Shown here in pieces: positions 27,074 through 36,126 of a stretch of DNA of 46,136 bases. Numbering within the stretch: the stretch's first letter is position 1; each line of letters opens with the position of its first letter. The stretch is taken from NCBI GenBank assembly GCA_938045275.1, contig CALIMV010000350.1, forward strand, positions 1-46,136, written 5' to 3'. The notes below the pieces were generated by a model, which did not search any database, was not told the origin of the DNA, and saw only the letters and a program-made list of their open reading frames with translations. A program made the position numbers and the translations under genes. This DNA comes from an uncultured Granulosicoccaceae bacterium (GTDB lineage: Bacteria > Pseudomonadota > Gammaproteobacteria > Granulosicoccales > Granulosicoccaceae).

Positions 27074-27596
27074 GCTTCCTCCTCAAGGGAATTATTGATA
27101 AGGGCTGGCACAGTTAAAACAGTCACGCCAGAATCCTGTACGAAAGAGTCTATTCGAACAACTATCATCAGTCGATAGATGATTGCAGTTTATTAGAAAT
27201 AATCCCGCTGATTGGTCTTTATTTGATTTGGTCTGTGTCGGGTTCAATAATATTTGCTATAAGCAGTAGGCAGCAATAGATATAAAAATCAAACATTAGG
27301 TGTGTTTTGGTCACGAATCAGAACCAGATTACTGACTAATGAATGCAGCGGGTTCTCGTGCTCGACTTCACCGCCACCAGCAGCGGTTTTAACCTTGAAT
27401 GTTCAAAAGCGGTCAACTCATCCCGCTGCAATGAGTTAAAAGGCCCGTGTTTGACAGAACACGCTGCTCCGCAGCGGTGACATGAAGGATTCATCCGTGA
27501 ACCTTTCTGGTGATTGAGTTGTGATTAAAACTATACCTTTAAACTTACAACAACACCCAAGTCGGCCAGTTAGCAATAAGTAGTTAGTGCAAAAAT
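27074..27596. other. 523-base intergenic region upstream of the importer operon
   Basis: It lies between recN and the binding-protein gene, both on the minus strand. It contains the possible small Fnr-like frame at 27336-27494 and, nearer the binding-protein gene, an AT-rich leader in which I see no riboswitch consensus or clear terminator. The importer promoter must be here. Confidence 0.45.
27336..27494 (-). pseudogene. possible remnant of a Crp/Fnr-family regulator N-terminus
   Basis: A 52-codon frame starting MNPSCHRCGAACSVKHG. The spacing of its Cys residues followed by FNSLQRDELTAFEHSRLK resembles the N-terminus of Crp/Fnr regulators (C-x2-C...F-x-x-L-x-x-x-EL). After about 36 residues the resemblance stops and the frame ends; no cyclic-nucleotide-binding barrel or helix-turn-helix follows. 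It could be a truncated regulator, a genuine small protein or chance. Confidence is low. Confidence 0.28.
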
Positions 27597-29258
27597 TTAA
27601 GTGGATGCACTGTCGAGCATTTCCTGCGCATGTTGTTGGGTTTTCTTTGTTACTTTGGTACCACCGAGCATGCGTGCAATCTCATCTCGTGTTTCTTTCT
27701 TGTTTAAGGATTCGAGATGGGTTTTGGTTGTGCCTTTCTCCACGTGCTTGGTAACTCGCAAATGATTGTGGGCTTGGGCAGCTACTTGCGGTAAATGAGT
27801 CACACACAATACTTGCACATGCTTACCAACTTCACGTAGCAATCGTCCAACGGTTTCAGCGACGGCACCGCCAATGCCAGTGTCTACTTCATCAAATATT
27901 AGCGTATTTACAGCGTGAGATTCTATGGTGGCTAGTTGGATGCACAGACTTATACGTGAAAGCTCTCCACCCGATGCTATTTTGGCCAGTGCCCCTGGTT
28001 TAATGCCGGGGTTTGGACTGACATTAAACGTGATTGTATCTTGACCATGTCGTTGAACAATGGACTTGTCGCTTTTTACATCGATTTGCAGTACACCACC
28101 TTCCATGGCAAGCGATTGCATGGAAGCGGTAATGGTTTCTGACAATTTTTTTGCCTGTCGGGTTCGAAGTCGAGAAAGCTTTGCCGACTGATCGAAATAC
28201 ACCTGCTGTAGTGCATCAACCTCTTTAGTGAGCTGCTCAATTTGCTGATCTGGCGCATTAAAATTATCAAGCTCTTCCCGCAAATTGGATTCAACTTTAT
28301 CTAATTCATTTATTGATACATGATGCTTTTTGGCCAAGCGATGCAAGCTCGACAGTTTATCATCGAGCCATGCAAGTCTGTTGCCGTCATGATCCATGGC
28401 ACTGGCGTGGTTACGCAGTAAACTCGCCGCTTCCTCGGTTTGTATGTTGGCAGACTCTATTAAATCAAGCGCCTCTTGCATCCGATCATCTATGGCTACT
28501 AATTCTGATAATGGCGATATTGCATTGGTCAGGTATCTTGCGGCGCCATTGTCTGCGTCTAGCGCTGAAATTGCATCGTCACTCAATTGCATTAATTTAT
28601 CGACACTCGCCAGCAATCGGTGTTCTGTTTCGACATCGCTGATGCTAATTGCACCTATATCCAAAGCATCAAACTCCTGCAATTGAAATTGCACTAGATC
28701 GAGTCGGTTTTGAGTGGCCGTGGAATTATCGGCAATGGCGATAAGCTTTTCATTTGCTTGATGCCATGCATCGTAGGCTTTTGCCACTTGTACAGGTAGA
28801 GGGCTTTTCGCGTAGTCATCAAGCAGTTGACGTTGAGCCGCAGATTTTGCAAGCTGTTGATGTTCGTTTTGGCCATGGATGTTAATCAGTTGATTGCCGA
28901 GTTCGCGTTGCACTTGATTAGAAACTGGCCTGCCATTAATTGTTGATCGGTTTTTTCCAGTTCGAGTCAGGACCCGGCGCAACAGACATTCATCTTCCTC
29001 GTCCAGATCTTTTTCTGTCAGCCATTGTTTTATATGCGGCAGTTTTTCGATATCAAAACTGGCGGTTACTTCGGCTCGCTCTGCTCCTTGTTGTATATTG
29101 TCGGTGCTGCTACGTCCCCCTAAAACCTGGCCTAGTGCGTCCAGAAGAATAGATTTTCCAGCACCGGTTTCACCGGTCAATGCAGTCATGCCAGACTGAA
29201 GTTCGAGTTCGGTTTGATCAATAATCGCAAAGTGACGAATGTGGATATGGTTGAGCAT
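27597..29258 (-). CDS. recN: DNA repair protein RecN
   Basis: 553 residues, matching the family. An SMC-like ATPase used in double-strand-break repair. The N-terminal MLNHIHIRHFAIIDQTELELQSGMTALTGETGAGKS holds Walker A GETGAGKS. Coiled-coil arms occupy about residues 150-380. The C-terminal half has SGGELSRISLCIQLA (signature) and LIFDEVDTGIGG (Walker B), ending with the family's VTHLPQVAAQAHNH. It lies downstream of nadK; the spacer contains an 18-bp tandem array. No E. coli-type LexA operator was seen upstream. Confidence 0.96.
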   Translation of the reverse strand: MLNHIHIRHFAIIDQTELELQSGMTALTGETGAGKSILLDALGQVLGGRSSTDNIQQGAERAEVTASFDIEKLPHIKQWLTEKDLDEEDECLLRRVLTRTGKNRSTINGRPVSNQVQRELGNQLINIHGQNEHQQLAKSAAQRQLLDDYAKSPLPVQVAKAYDAWHQANEKLIAIADNSTATQNRLDLVQFQLQEFDALDIGAISISDVETEHRLLASVDKLMQLSDDAISALDADNGAARYLTNAISPLSELVAIDDRMQEALDLIESANIQTEEAASLLRNHASAMDHDGNRLAWLDDKLSSLHRLAKKHHVSINELDKVESNLREELDNFNAPDQQIEQLTKEVDALQQVYFDQSAKLSRLRTRQAKKLSETITASMQSLAMEGGVLQIDVKSDKSIVQRHGQDTITFNVSPNPGIKPGALAKIASGGELSRISLCIQLATIESHAVNTLIFDEVDTGIGGAVAETVGRLLREVGKHVQVLCVTHLPQVAAQAHNHLRVTKHVEKGTTKTHLESLNKKETRDEIARMLGGTKVTKKTQQHAQEMLDSAST

Positions 29259-29352
29259 GTCGGGCGTTTGTTCCTTTTACTGCCAGCAATTTAACCGTAT
29301 TAGTTTACCAACTTACTATTGCCAGCTTGGTCGTTAGTGGCATGCCACTATC

Positions 29353-29414
29353 ATATCCCCAATCACGTTCATATCCCCAATCACGTTCCTATCCCCAAAC
29401 ACTATCCTATCCCC
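29353..29414. repeat. 18-bp tandem array, three units plus a partial one
   Basis: On the minus strand the units read GAACGTGATTGGGGATAT twice exactly and GATAGTGTTTGGGGATAG once with changes. The same TTGGGGATAG is the 3' end of nadK, including its TAG stop. The array thus looks like repeated duplication of the nadK gene end, extending into the recN leader. Copy number is a candidate variable locus. Confidence 0.85.
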
Positions 29415-30264
29415 AATTGAGTTTTTCGCGCAGAATTTGATGATAATCGTACGTTTCGGGATGTAAGAGTCGCACCCTTTTGTCCATGCAACTGACTTCG
29501 ATCATGTCGCCCAGGGTGGCGTCCATATACACCTGCCCATCACATACAACCTGTGCCTCAAGGACTTGGTCGTCCCATAAATGCATACGTATGCGACTTT
29601 TCGAATCAACCATTAACGCGCGACTCGTTAGTGTGTGTGGACAAATTGGTTGTAGTACTACCGCATTAACTGTGGGGCCTACAATTGGACCGCCATTTGA
29701 CAGGGCATAGGCGGTTGAACCTGAAGGGGTTGCAACGATTAACCCATCGGCGCGTTGGTGAGTGACCAAAACGTCATCGATAGTAATGTCAAAATCCATG
29801 ATTTGCAGTACATCACGTACGCGAACCACGGTATCGTTGAACGAATAGGCTGTTTCTACACATTCGCCTTCGCGCAGTATGCGCGTGTGCAGCATAATGC
29901 GCTCTTCTTCGATGTATTGGCCATTGATAATGGCTTCCAGTTTATCTAGCCCATTGTTGGGTGCAACATCAACCAAAAAACCTAGCCGTCCTCGATTTAC
30001 ACCAACGATGGGTACATCGTAGTCAACTAACTCTCTGGCGGCGTGCAATAAAGTGCCATCACCGCCAATAACTATGGCCAAATCGCACGATTTACCGATC
30101 TCACTGGCCGGAACTGTATCGCCTTCGACCAAGCCCTTAGTGCTGTGCGAAAGTGCAGTTTCGATGCCCATAGCATCCATGCGTTCCATCACTTCGGTGA
30201 TCGTTGACGATACACTTTCATCATTTACTTTGACCAACAGGCCAACACGGGAAAACTGTTTCAT
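29407..30264 (-). CDS. nadK: NAD kinase
   Basis: 285 residues, typical of bacterial NadK. It phosphorylates NAD to NADP. Catalytic and binding motifs: GGDGT at 67-71 within VIGGDGTLLHAARE, NRGRLGFLVD, FNDTVV and the TPSGSTAYALSNGGPIVGP loop. It lies upstream of recN on the same strand, the common gammaproteobacterial nadK-recN pairing. Its final codons (NWG, stop) form the last unit of the adjacent 18-bp repeat array. Confidence 0.96.
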   Translation of the reverse strand: MKQFSRVGLLVKVNDESVSSTITEVMERMDAMGIETALSHSTKGLVEGDTVPASEIGKSCDLAIVIGGDGTLLHAARELVDYDVPIVGVNRGRLGFLVDVAPNNGLDKLEAIINGQYIEEERIMLHTRILREGECVETAYSFNDTVVRVRDVLQIMDFDITIDDVLVTHQRADGLIVATPSGSTAYALSNGGPIVGPTVNAVVLQPICPHTLTSRALMVDSKSRIRMHLWDDQVLEAQVVCDGQVYMDATLGDMIEVSCMDKRVRLLHPETYDYHQILREKLNWG

Positions 30265-30405
30265 ATCAGCAAAATACCATGCAAGCGAAGCGGTGTCATT
30301 GCCACTGTGGTCTTGACAAATCGACGTTTTGCAGGTTGATTTTTTTATCTTGTCGATTAGGACTCGTTACTTGCGTTAATCAATCATGAAACTGTGCGGC
30401 TGGCA

Positions 30406-32991
30406 TTATTTTGACGAGCTGATCAATGCCGACAGTTCATAAAGGTGTTGCAAGGCTTGTCGAGGTGAAATGTCATCGAGGTTTAAATTAGTGACGTAGT
30501 TCTGTACAACATTTGGCTCGGCGAACATATCGAGCTGCGGTGTTGTAACAGGTAGAACTTTTTCTTGATTAACCGCAGTTGCATCAGCATTGAACTTTGA
30601 GTCCAATTGCTTATTGTTTTCGAGTGAAGCCAGCGTTTCACGCGCACTTTGTAGCGCGATTTGTGGTAAGCCGGCCAGTTGTGCCACCTGTATGCCATAA
30701 CTTTTGTTTGCAGCACCTTGTTTAATTTGGTGCATGAAAACAATTCGACCATCATGTTCTATTGCGTCAAGATGTACATTGGCAATCGGTTTAAAACGAT
30801 TCGCCAGTTCGGTGAGCTCAAAGTAATGTGTTGCAAATAAGCACATGGCTTTGTTTACATTGCAAAGGTGTTCTGCACAAGCACCAGCGAGTGCTAAACC
30901 ATCGTAAGTACTGGTGCCACGACCAACCTCATCCATCAATACAAGACTGTGTTGCGTCGCGTTTCGCAAGATATGAGCAGCTTCTGTCATCTCCACCATA
31001 AAGGTAGACTGGCCGCTGGCTAAGTCATCCGATGCACCAATGCGGGTGAATATGCGATCGATGGGGCCAATGCGAGCAGCGCTTGCGGGAACAAAGCTAC
31101 CCGTGTGCGCCAGCAAAGCAATGAGCGCATTTTGCCGCATGAAAGTTGATTTACCACCCATGTTTGGACCGGTGATTAACAACATATGCGTGTCACTGTC
31201 CAGATGCAGGGGGTTGGCGACGAATGGTTCATCGCTGATCGCTTCAATAACTGGATGTCGTCCATCTTCTATTTGCATGCCAGGTTCATCGACCAATTCC
31301 GGGCAATGCCAATTGTTGCGCTGGGCTACAATAGCCAAGCTGCACAAGGCATCGAGCCTGGCCAATGCCTGAGCGATTTCACTGATACGATCAAGATCGG
31401 GTTGTAACTGTTGCAACAAGTCTGTGAAGAGCTGTTTCTCCCGCGCCAGTGCTTTCTCTTTCGCGCCTAAAACTTTGTCTTCGTGTTCTTTTAATTCTGG
31501 TGTTATATAACGCTCAGTGCTTTTAAGTGTTTGCCGACGAATGTAGTGAGCCGGCGCTTCTTGTTGTCGATTGGTTTCAATATAAAATCCATGCACTCGG
31601 TTATAACCGACTTTTAGCGACTGTATGCCGGTGGTTTTGCGCTCGCGTTCCTCTAATTGTTCGAGAAAATCTGACGCGTTTGTGCTTAGTTGGCTAAGTT
31701 CGTCTAGTTCTGCATCAAAACCTGGAGCGATAAAACCGCCATCACGAATGATTGCCGGTGGGCTTTCAATAATGGCTCTGCCCAACAAGTCGTGAGCGTC
31801 GGGTTGAGATTGGCATACATCACTGATTGAATTTAATTCATCGCAATTGATGTGTTGTAATTGCTTGTGTATATCCGGTAGTAGGCTCAAACTCAAATAC
31901 AAGCGATACAATTCTCTTGGTTGGACGCTTTTAAGATGTATTCGAGTAAGAATGCGCTCTACATCGTGCACTTGTTTCAGTAGCGGTAGCAGCTCATCAA
32001 ATTGCTCATCTTTAAGCAAGGCTTTGATGCCGTTCTGGCGCTGTCTAATCAGACCACGATCTCGGGTTGGCTGTTGCAGCCAGTGCCGTAGGCGACGGGT
32101 ACCCATTGGGTTGGTCGTACGATTGATTGTTGCGAACAAGGTATGTTCTTGCGTACCTGACACACTTGAGGTTAATTCCAGATGTCGTCGGGTGCCCGGA
32201 TCGAGAACGATGGTGTTATTCGCATGCTCGACTCGTAGTTGTCTGATTTGCGGCAGGCCGCTGACATGGGTTTCTCGTGCGTAACCTATCGCTACCGAGG
32301 CCGCGCTAATTGCTGCCGGTAAGGTATCAATACCGAAAGCTTTTAAATGCTGCGTACCAAAGTGCTCTAACAGCATTGCACGACAAGATTGAACGTCGAA
32401 TAACCAGGGAGCACGTGCAGTAACCAGGCTTGCGTTGAACAGCGAGCGTATTGATGAGTCTTCAGCGAGCAGCATTTCCGCTGGAGTCAATCGCGCAACT
32501 TCTGCTTGTACTGCTGTAACGTTGTCCAGTTCTTGTACACTAAAGTCACCACTGGCCACATCCAAAGTTGCCAGGCCGTATTGATTGCCAACTTCACTTA
32601 TTGCCACAAGCACGGCCACATCACTGGCATTCAACAAGCTTTCTTCAGTGAGTGTACCGGGAGTGACGACACGAACCACCTCGCGTGTAACGGGACCTTT
32701 TCCAGTTACTTCACCAGTCTGTTCGCAAATGGCAACTGATTGTCCTCGTCGAACCAAGCGACCAAGGTAATTATCAGCCGCGTGATAAGGAACGCCAGCC
32801 ATTGGAATCGGGTTTTCACCGTTTTTGCCGCGCGCGGTCAGCGTTATATCAAGTAGTTCCGAGGCAAGCTTTGCATCTTCGTAGAAAAGTTCGTAGAAAT
32901 CTCCCATCCGATAAAATAGTAAGGTGTTCGGATGTTTTGCTTTAATGCCGAGATACTGTTGCATCATCGGTGTGTGGTTGCTCGCTGCCAT
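30406..32991 (-). CDS. mutS: DNA mismatch repair protein MutS
   Basis: 861 residues (E. coli 853). The N-terminal mismatch-binding domain has [17 protein letters not shown] with the Phe-x-Glu intercalation motif. The C-terminal ATPase has Walker [10 protein letters not shown] (about residue 617), [21 protein letters not shown], Walker [19 protein letters not shown] and the H-loop [10 protein letters not shown]. The C-terminal dimer region ends LSALISSSK. It is divergent from pncC across about 50 bases, the conserved neighbour in this group. Confidence 0.97.
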   Translation of the reverse strand: MAASNHTPMMQQYLGIKAKHPNTLLFYRMGDFYELFYEDAKLASELLDITLTARGKNGENPIPMAGVPYHAADNYLGRLVRRGQSVAICEQTGEVTGKGPVTREVVRVVTPGTLTEESLLNASDVAVLVAISEVGNQYGLATLDVASGDFSVQELDNVTAVQAEVARLTPAEMLLAEDSSIRSLFNASLVTARAPWLFDVQSCRAMLLEHFGTQHLKAFGIDTLPAAISAASVAIGYARETHVSGLPQIRQLRVEHANNTIVLDPGTRRHLELTSSVSGTQEHTLFATINRTTNPMGTRRLRHWLQQPTRDRGLIRQRQNGIKALLKDEQFDELLPLLKQVHDVERILTRIHLKSVQPRELYRLYLSLSLLPDIHKQLQHINCDELNSISDVCQSQPDAHDLLGRAIIESPPAIIRDGGFIAPGFDAELDELSQLSTNASDFLEQLEERERKTTGIQSLKVGYNRVHGFYIETNRQQEAPAHYIRRQTLKSTERYITPELKEHEDKVLGAKEKALAREKQLFTDLLQQLQPDLDRISEIAQALARLDALCSLAIVAQRNNWHCPELVDEPGMQIEDGRHPVIEAISDEPFVANPLHLDSDTHMLLITGPNMGGKSTFMRQNALIALLAHTGSFVPASAARIGPIDRIFTRIGASDDLASGQSTFMVEMTEAAHILRNATQHSLVLMDEVGRGTSTYDGLALAGACAEHLCNVNKAMCLFATHYFELTELANRFKPIANVHLDAIEHDGRIVFMHQIKQGAANKSYGIQVAQLAGLPQIALQSARETLASLENNKQLDSKFNADATAVNQEKVLPVTTPQLDMFAEPNVVQNYVTNLNLDDISPRQALQHLYELSALISSSK

Positions 32992-33044
32992 GCGTGCTAG
33001 TGTACCAACGCACGCCGCCTGTCACGCAATTTCGGACACATAGA

Positions 33045-33545
33045 ATGCCTGCTTTTTCTAAATCTACTACACAATTGGTTGAGGAACTCTCTGCACTGTT
33101 AATCGATAAGTCGTGGACTGTTACAACGGCCGAATCCTGTACAGGTGGCCTGATTGCTGCTGCCTTAACCGAGGTAGCCGGAAGCTCGGAGTGGTTTCAT
33201 CAAGGTGTGGTCAGCTACGCAAATCAGGCAAAAATAAAGCTGCTCAATGTTGACGAGGCGTTGTTGCAGCAATATGGTGCTGTCAGTGAGCAGGTTGTGG
33301 AGTCCATGGCCTTTGGAGCGTGTCGAATAGCAGCAGCGAATGTGGCCGTAGCCGTTAGTGGTGTTGCAGGGCCCGGTGGTGGCTCGAAAGATAAGCCAGT
33401 GGGTACGGTTTGGATTGGCTGGGCATTGGCCAATGGAGACGTTCGGAGCCAGTGCTACCTGTTCGATGGCGACCGATCAAATGTCCGCGAATGTACGCTA
33501 ATTGAGGCGTTGCGTGGTACGATCCTTCAGGTACGATCGGCATAA
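33045..33545 (+). CDS. pncC: nicotinamide-nucleotide amidase (CinA C-terminal domain family)
   Basis: 166 residues, the stand-alone CinA C-terminal form (E. coli PncC is 165). It converts NMN to nicotinate mononucleotide in pyridine-nucleotide recycling. Recognised by TTAESCTGGLIAAALTEVAGSS with the nucleophile Ser in AESCTGG, HQGVVSYANQAKIKLLNV, and SGVAGPGGGSKDKPVGTVWIGW. The start MPAFSKSTTQLVEEL was chosen over an upstream in-frame extension that overlaps mutS. Position between mutS and recA is conserved. Confidence 0.93.
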   Translation: MPAFSKSTTQLVEELSALLIDKSWTVTTAESCTGGLIAAALTEVAGSSEWFHQGVVSYANQAKIKLLNVDEALLQQYGAVSEQVVESMAFGACRIAAANVAVAVSGVAGPGGGSKDKPVGTVWIGWALANGDVRSQCYLFDGDRSNVRECTLIEALRGTILQVRSA

Positions 33546-33586
33546 TATATCAAGTAAATATGTTGCAAATGACGGAGATGAGACTA

Positions 33587-33910
33587 ATGCCAAAATACAT
33601 TGCAAGGTGCCTGGCGACATGCGCCTTTATAGTAGCTATTATTGTGCATAGTAATAATGTGTTCGCTGCAGATGCGGCTGAGACTCTCGCTGAGATTAAA
33701 GCTCAGTTGGAAGAAGCCAAGAAGCTGTTAGCTGAAGACACCGCTAATCACAGTGATACAGCTCAAAAGAAAATTGAGATAGACCGGGAACTGGCTGCTC
33801 GATTGGAGCGTGAAGAAGAAATTAAAGAAGAGCTTAAACTGCTGTGCGAAGAACAGGACAAGGTTAAACCCGGGACTTTGGTCAGTTGCATGGAAAAAGT
33901 AGACAACTAA
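33587..33910 (+). CDS. small secreted coiled-coil protein, unknown function
   Basis: About 107 residues. The signal peptide (MPKYIARCLATCAFIVAIIVHSNNVFAADA) has a probable cleavage after VFA. The mature part is almost entirely charged heptad-like helix (LAEIKAQLEEAKKLL, KKIEIDRELAARLEREEEIKEELKLL) and ends with two Cys (LLCEEQDK, LVSCMEK) that could form a disulfide. The start was chosen for GGAG nine bases upstream. I do not recognise a family. It sits between pncC and recA, a spot that is usually empty. Confidence 0.6.
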   Translation: MPKYIARCLATCAFIVAIIVHSNNVFAADAAETLAEIKAQLEEAKKLLAEDTANHSDTAQKKIEIDRELAARLEREEEIKEELKLLCEEQDKVKPGTLVSCMEKVDN

Positions 33911-34032
33911 AAATATTTACAGTATTTTTTTTGCCAATTGGTACACGAAGTCCGCATTTTGTGAAATAATCCGTTCACGGTTAAACGCCCAAGGAGTGGC
34001 ATTTCCGTAGCACTTTCACAAAGGAGACGAAC

Positions 34033-35109
34033 GTGGACGACAATCGAAAAAAAGCCCTGACAGCTGCGCTTGGCCAAATTGAAAAACAGTTTGGTAAAGG
34101 TGCAATTATGCGCATGGGGGACGCGACGGATACGCGTGGAATTGAAGTCATTTCTACTGGCTGTTTAGGCCTGGATGTAGCCTTGGGTATAGGTGGTTTG
34201 CCTAAAGGCCGTGTCTGCGAAATATATGGTCCTGAATCCTCAGGTAAAACCACAATGACTCTGCAGGTTATTGCAGAGTGTCAAAAAGCGGGTGGTACCG
34301 CAGCGTTTATTGATGCAGAGCACGCTCTCGACCCAGTCTACGCGGCCAAACTCGGTGTGAACGTTGACGATCTGCTTATTTCTCAACCAGACACTGGCGA
34401 TCAGGCGTTGGAAATTGTCGATATGCTGGTGCGTTCCGGCGGCATAGACATCATCGTGGTCGATTCTGTAGCTGCACTAACACCCAAAGCCGAAATCGAG
34501 GGTGACATGGGTGACTCACACGTTGGTTTGCATGCGCGTTTGATGTCTCAGGCACTGCGCAAACTCACCGGTAACATCAAGCGTACGAATACATCCGTCA
34601 TTTTCATAAACCAAATCCGTATGAAAATCGGAGTTATGTTTGGTAGTCCCGAAACTACTACAGGCGGTAATGCGCTTAAGTTTTACTCATCAGTACGGCT
34701 AGATATTCGCCGAATTGGTGCAATTAAGCGTGGTGATGAAATTGTTGGCAACGAGACTCGCGTTAAAGTCGTGAAAAACAAAATGGCTCCACCGTTTCGT
34801 CAAACCGAGTTCGAAATACTGTACGGCGAAGGTACTTCAAGAGAAGGTGAACTAATCGATCTCGGCTCAAAGAACGGTATTGTCGATAAGGCCGGTGCTT
34901 GGTACAGCTATCAGGGCGATCGCATTGGACAAGGCAAAGAAAATGTTCGCCAATTTTTGAAAGAGAATCCAGACATTGCCGACGAAATTGATAATAAGGT
35001 GCGTGCTTTGTTGCTCAAACCAGCGGCTGAAAATGAACAATCAGATGGCAAAAGTCCTGACGATAAGAAGCAGGCGAAGCTGGAAGCTGAAGCAGAAGCT
35101 GAGGCATAG
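34033..35109 (+). CDS. recA: recombinase RecA
   Basis: 358 residues. It forms the ATP-dependent strand-exchange filament and stimulates LexA self-cleavage. Walker [10 protein letters not shown] at 66-74, Walker [11 protein letters not shown], and the DNA-binding loops around [25 protein letters not shown] and [19 protein letters not shown]. The acidic, repetitive tail ([10 protein letters not shown]) is typical. Translation starts with GTG, with AAGGAG seven bases upstream. No CTGT-N8-ACAG LexA operator is present in the 120 bases upstream, unusual for a gammaproteobacterium. Confidence 0.98.
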   Translation: MDDNRKKALTAALGQIEKQFGKGAIMRMGDATDTRGIEVISTGCLGLDVALGIGGLPKGRVCEIYGPESSGKTTMTLQVIAECQKAGGTAAFIDAEHALDPVYAAKLGVNVDDLLISQPDTGDQALEIVDMLVRSGGIDIIVVDSVAALTPKAEIEGDMGDSHVGLHARLMSQALRKLTGNIKRTNTSVIFINQIRMKIGVMFGSPETTTGGNALKFYSSVRLDIRRIGAIKRGDEIVGNETRVKVVKNKMAPPFRQTEFEILYGEGTSREGELIDLGSKNGIVDKAGAWYSYQGDRIGQGKENVRQFLKENPDIADEIDNKVRALLLKPAAENEQSDGKSPDDKKQAKLEAEAEAEA

Positions 35110-35122
35110 AACTGGTACTGGC

Positions 35123-35158
35123 AAAAATTGGTCGAAAAATTGGTCGAAAAATTGGTCG
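35123..35158. repeat. tandem array, 12 bp x 3, just downstream of recA
   Basis: Three exact copies of AAAAATTGGTCG starting 14 bases past the recA stop. Confidence 0.88.
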
Positions 35159-35210
35159 ATGTGTCCAGGTCTGACGACACTGTCACATTGGCCAATCGAT
35201 TTAGTTAAGC

Positions 35211-35246
35211 AAGCCATACAAGCCATACAAGCCATATAAGCTATAA
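35211..35246. repeat. tandem array, 9 bp x 4, between recA and recX
   Basis: Units AAGCCATAC, AAGCCATAC, AAGCCATAT and AAGCTATAA lie in the recX leader, about 20 bases before its start. Confidence 0.85.
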
Positions 35247-35267
35247 CAAGTTGAGTGAGCTATTGAA

Positions 35268-35807
35268 ATGAGGACGGGTCGAGAAAAGAAACAAGTCGAC
35301 TCGAACCTCAAACCAGAAGAACTTGCACGACAGGCTTATGCAAAATCAATCAAATTGCTGGGCAATCGGGAACATTCGGCGGCCGAGCTTCGCAAGAAAC
35401 TAGGCGATAGTGGATATTCTTCAGAAACAATAGAAGACACTCTAGAAAAACTCGCCACTTCCGGCTACCAGAGCGATGAGCGCTTCGCCAATCTGTACGC
35501 GGAATCTCTGTTGCGCAAGAACTACGGACCCTTGCTGATAAGCGCTAAGCTCAGCGCTCGCGGCATCGAGTCTTCACAAAGTCGCGAAGCAATTCAGGCG
35601 GCAATTCGAGATCGTGGCGTTGACTGGTCATCAGTGGCAAGCGATGCGTTGTTGTCCAAATTTTCAGCCCAGCAATTTAGCACCCCATCATCAGATATTG
35701 ACCAAATCTTCATGGGCAAGTGTGCCCGTTTTTTGAATAGACGAGGTTTTTCTTCCACTGATTCCATAACGGCAATACGATTGACTTCAGAAACTGTGTC
35801 TGATTAG
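35268..35807 (+). CDS. recX: regulatory protein RecX
   Basis: 179 residues, a little longer than E. coli RecX (166). It modulates RecA filament growth. RecX three-helix repeats are visible: ARQAYAKSIKLLGNREHSAAELRKKLGDSGYSSETIEDTLEKLATSGYQSDERFANLYAESLLRKNYGP (residues about 17-85), where the HSAAELRKKL and GYQSDERFA blocks are diagnostic. Its stop codon overlaps the left terminal repeat of the 266-bp palindromic element, so the original C-terminus may have differed. Confidence 0.94.
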   Translation: MRTGREKKQVDSNLKPEELARQAYAKSIKLLGNREHSAAELRKKLGDSGYSSETIEDTLEKLATSGYQSDERFANLYAESLLRKNYGPLLISAKLSARGIESSQSREAIQAAIRDRGVDWSSVASDALLSKFSAQQFSTPSSDIDQIFMGKCARFLNRRGFSSTDSITAIRLTSETVSD

Positions 35808-36071
35808 GGCGGGTTATCAATTACTACATGTGTCCTGCTGGGTCCCATTTTCCGCCCAGCAAGGCATCGTGAGTGCGTGTAGTTGTGCTACACAAGCGAG
35901 CGATAACACAGCTGGACGGAAAATGGGACCCAGCCCTGCGGGTTGCCGCTGAAAATCCCCCAGGCTTTGTTACTCGTCGTTCATTTGGAATAACCAAACT
36001 TCTCTCCTCGAGCCTTGCCTGGCGATTTTTCAGCAACAACAGGACGCATGTAGTAATTGATAACCCGCCCT
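35806..36071. mobile_element. 266-bp palindromic, MITE-like element between recX and alaS
   Basis: Terminal inverted repeats of 32 bases at 35806-35837 and 36040-36071 match at 31 positions (ends AGGGCGGGTTATCAATTACT and its complement). Inside are two further inverted pairs: 35837-35860 with 35911-35934 (23 of 24) and 35942-35965 with 36017-36040 (about 19 of 24). A small TTTGG-AATAA-CCAAA hairpin lies between the latter. Folded, it is an outer stem enclosing two long hairpins. It encodes no protein; short frames within it merely reflect the palindrome. No target-site duplication is evident. The left end provides the last two bases of the recX stop codon. Confidence 0.75.
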
Positions 36072-36126
36072 GGGCACACACTGGGCTACAATTCAGGGTA
36101 TCAATTTAATGCTCTGGCGCCATAGC

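Noticed and set aside
27074..27596. Riboswitch (for example glycine) or tmRNA upstream of the importer operon
   Set aside because: I looked for conserved cores and for an encoded T-arm with CCA on both strands and found neither.
33911..34032. TTTACAGTATTTT upstream of recA as a LexA box
   Set aside because: Only a half-site (ACAGTA) is present; the opposing CTGT at the correct eight-base spacing is absent.
35824..36109. Overlapping frames of about 80 codons on both strands within the recX-alaS spacer
   Set aside because: Both are mirror translations of the 266-bp inverted-repeat element and have no start signals or domains.
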